A stretch of DNA of 7,417 nucleotides from Bacteroidota bacterium (GTDB lineage Bacteria > Bacteroidota > Bacteroidia > Flavobacteriales_D > Crocinitomicaceae), in NCBI GenBank assembly GCA_018825925.1, contig JAHKAT010000152.1:1-7417 (forward strand). Direction: 5' to 3'. Below the pieces are notes generated by a model. It ran no database searches, was not told the origin of the DNA, and saw only the letters and a program-made list of their open reading frames with translations. Positions 6,522-7,417 of this stretch are shown in pieces. Position numbers and translations under genes: made by a program. Position 1 is the first letter of the stretch; each line of letters opens with the position of its first letter.

Positions 6522-7417
6522 TTAAGCCTTTTCTAAAATGGTAGAATAACCTTGTCCTACACCAATACACATACTTACCAATGCATATTTTTTATTTGAG
6601 CGGTTCAGTTCTCGAGCAGCAGCCAAGAGTATACGCGCACCAGTCATACCTAGTGGGTGCCCCAAAGAAATTGCTCCTCCATTAGGATTAATTCTTTCAT
6701 CACGATCATCTAAACCTAGTTTTCTTGTACAGGCTAAAACTTGCGCCGCAAATGCTTCATTGAACTCTAATACATCCATTTGATCTAAGGTCAAACCGTG
6801 TCTTTTGAGAAGTTTTTCACTAGCAAACACTGGGCCTATACCCATAATACGTGGTTCAACCCCAGCAATAGCACCACCGACAATCCTTGCTAATGGTTTT
6901 GAGTTGCTACTTTTCACAAATTCTTCAGAACCGATCAACAAAGCACAAGCTCCGTCATTTAAACCAGATGCATTACCGGCGGTTACAGTGCCGTCTTTTT
7001 TAAATGCTGGTCGCAATCCGCTTAAGGAATCCATTGTTGTAGTCGGTCTAGCAAACTCATCTTGGCTAAAGATCAAGTCTTCTTTTTTCCTTTGCGGAAT
7101 TCCCACGGGTAATATTTCTTCTGCCAAAATGCCATTTTCCTGAGCAATTTTCGTTTTTTCTTGCGACCATGTTGAAAATCGATCTTGAGCATCTCTGTCT
7201 ATATTGTACATTTCTGCAAGATTTTCGGCAGTCGTCCCCATGGCATCAACTCCATAAATTGCTTCTAATTCAGGGTTTATAAACCTCCAACCAAAAGAAG
7301 AATCAAACATTTGCGCATCTCTTCCAAAAGGAGTCGATGTTTTTGAAATCACCCACGGTCCACGAGTCATATTCTCCACTCCTCCAGCAATATAAGCTTC
7401 ACCAGCACCATCTTTGA
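6522..7417 (-). CDS. pcaF: 3-oxoadipyl-CoA thiolase-like acetyl-CoA acyltransferase, C-terminal part (5' end outside window)
   Basis: This is a thiolase that cleaves a 3-oxoacyl-CoA with CoA to give acetyl-CoA and a shortened acyl-CoA. The frame stays open to the window edge (KDGAGEAYIAGGVENMTRGP), so the GTG at 7379 is an internal Val of the GGVE motif and not a start. The N-terminal region with the nucleophilic Cys is missing. Present are NEAFAAQ, the catalytic His of GHPLGMTGAR (codon 6657-6659), and the catalytic Cys of MCIGVGQG (codon 6567-6569). Details fit the PcaF/PaaJ subgroup: GWRFINP, YGVDAMGTTAENLAE, PRIMGIGPV, NPNGGAISLGHPLGM, and CIGVGQG where many fatty-acid thiolases have CIGGGQG. 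That group turns 3-oxoadipyl-CoA into succinyl-CoA and acetyl-CoA in beta-ketoadipate or phenylacetate breakdown. A general fatty-acid thiolase (FadA/AtoB-like) cannot be fully excluded. It lies 34 nt upstream of the lipoprotein gene with no terminator between them. Confidence 0.88.
   Translation of the reverse strand, partial: KDGAGEAYIAGGVENMTRGPWVISKTSTPFGRDAQMFDSSFGWRFINPELEAIYGVDAMGTTAENLAEMYNIDRDAQDRFSTWSQEKTKIAQENGILAEEILPVGIPQRKKEDLIFSQDEFARPTTTMDSLSGLRPAFKKDGTVTAGNASGLNDGACALLIGSEEFVKSSNSKPLARIVGGAIAGVEPRIMGIGPVFASEKLLKRHGLTLDQMDVLEFNEAFAAQVLACTRKLGLDDRDERINPNGGAISLGHPLGMTGARILLAAARELNRSNKKYALVSMCIGVGQGYSTILEKA

Noticed and set aside
6805..7143. A 112-codon open frame on the plus strand.
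   Set aside because: It lies wholly antisense to the thiolase, whose conserved motifs run through it. The translated product has no recognisable domain.
7377..7379. GTG as a possible start of the thiolase.
   Set aside because: It encodes the Val of the internal GGVE motif, and the frame continues with thiolase-like sequence to the window edge.

Overview
This window looks like chromosomal DNA from a member of the Bacteroidota, most likely a flavobacterium-like organism. The DNA is AT-rich. One protein carries a C-terminal type IX secretion (T9SS) sorting domain with an FPNP motif, and another carries a short signal peptide ending in a lipobox. A Rossmann/DUF2520 gene is joined to a KdsC-type phosphatase gene, and most starts lack a strong Shine-Dalgarno sequence. 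A finer placement, such as a Crocinitomicaceae-like lineage, would be a guess.

The left part (1-2245, plus strand) holds the 3' end of secA, which ends in a zinc-binding SEC-C tail and is followed by a clear intrinsic terminator (939-964). Eight bases after the terminator's T-run, a two-gene unit begins: a Rossmann-fold/DUF2520 protein and a KdsC-like HAD phosphatase that overlaps it by 14 nt. The phosphatase probably serves Kdo (LPS sugar) synthesis.

The middle part (2249-6487, minus strand) converges on the phosphatase with only 3 nt between the stop codons. It is a compact run of three overlapping genes, in transcription order: a 527-aa putative lipoprotein of no family I recognise, a 413-aa putative outer-membrane beta-barrel protein, and a 482-aa secreted protein. 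The secreted protein reads as seven degenerate repeats of about 50 aa (a likely seven-bladed beta-propeller) plus a type A T9SS sorting domain. All three products carry export signals and the genes overlap, so they may form one cell-surface assembly. This is the least characterised part of the window.

The right edge (6522-7417, minus strand) is the C-terminal two thirds or more of a thiolase that most resembles the 3-oxoadipyl-CoA thiolase group (PcaF/PaaJ). It points to aromatic-acid (beta-ketoadipate or phenylacetate) catabolism beyond the window. It lies 34 nt upstream of the lipoprotein gene on the same strand with no evident terminator between them, so read-through into the envelope genes is possible. 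I see no RNA genes, CRISPR arrays, insertion sequences or phage genes, and no intergenic stretch reaches 300 bases.
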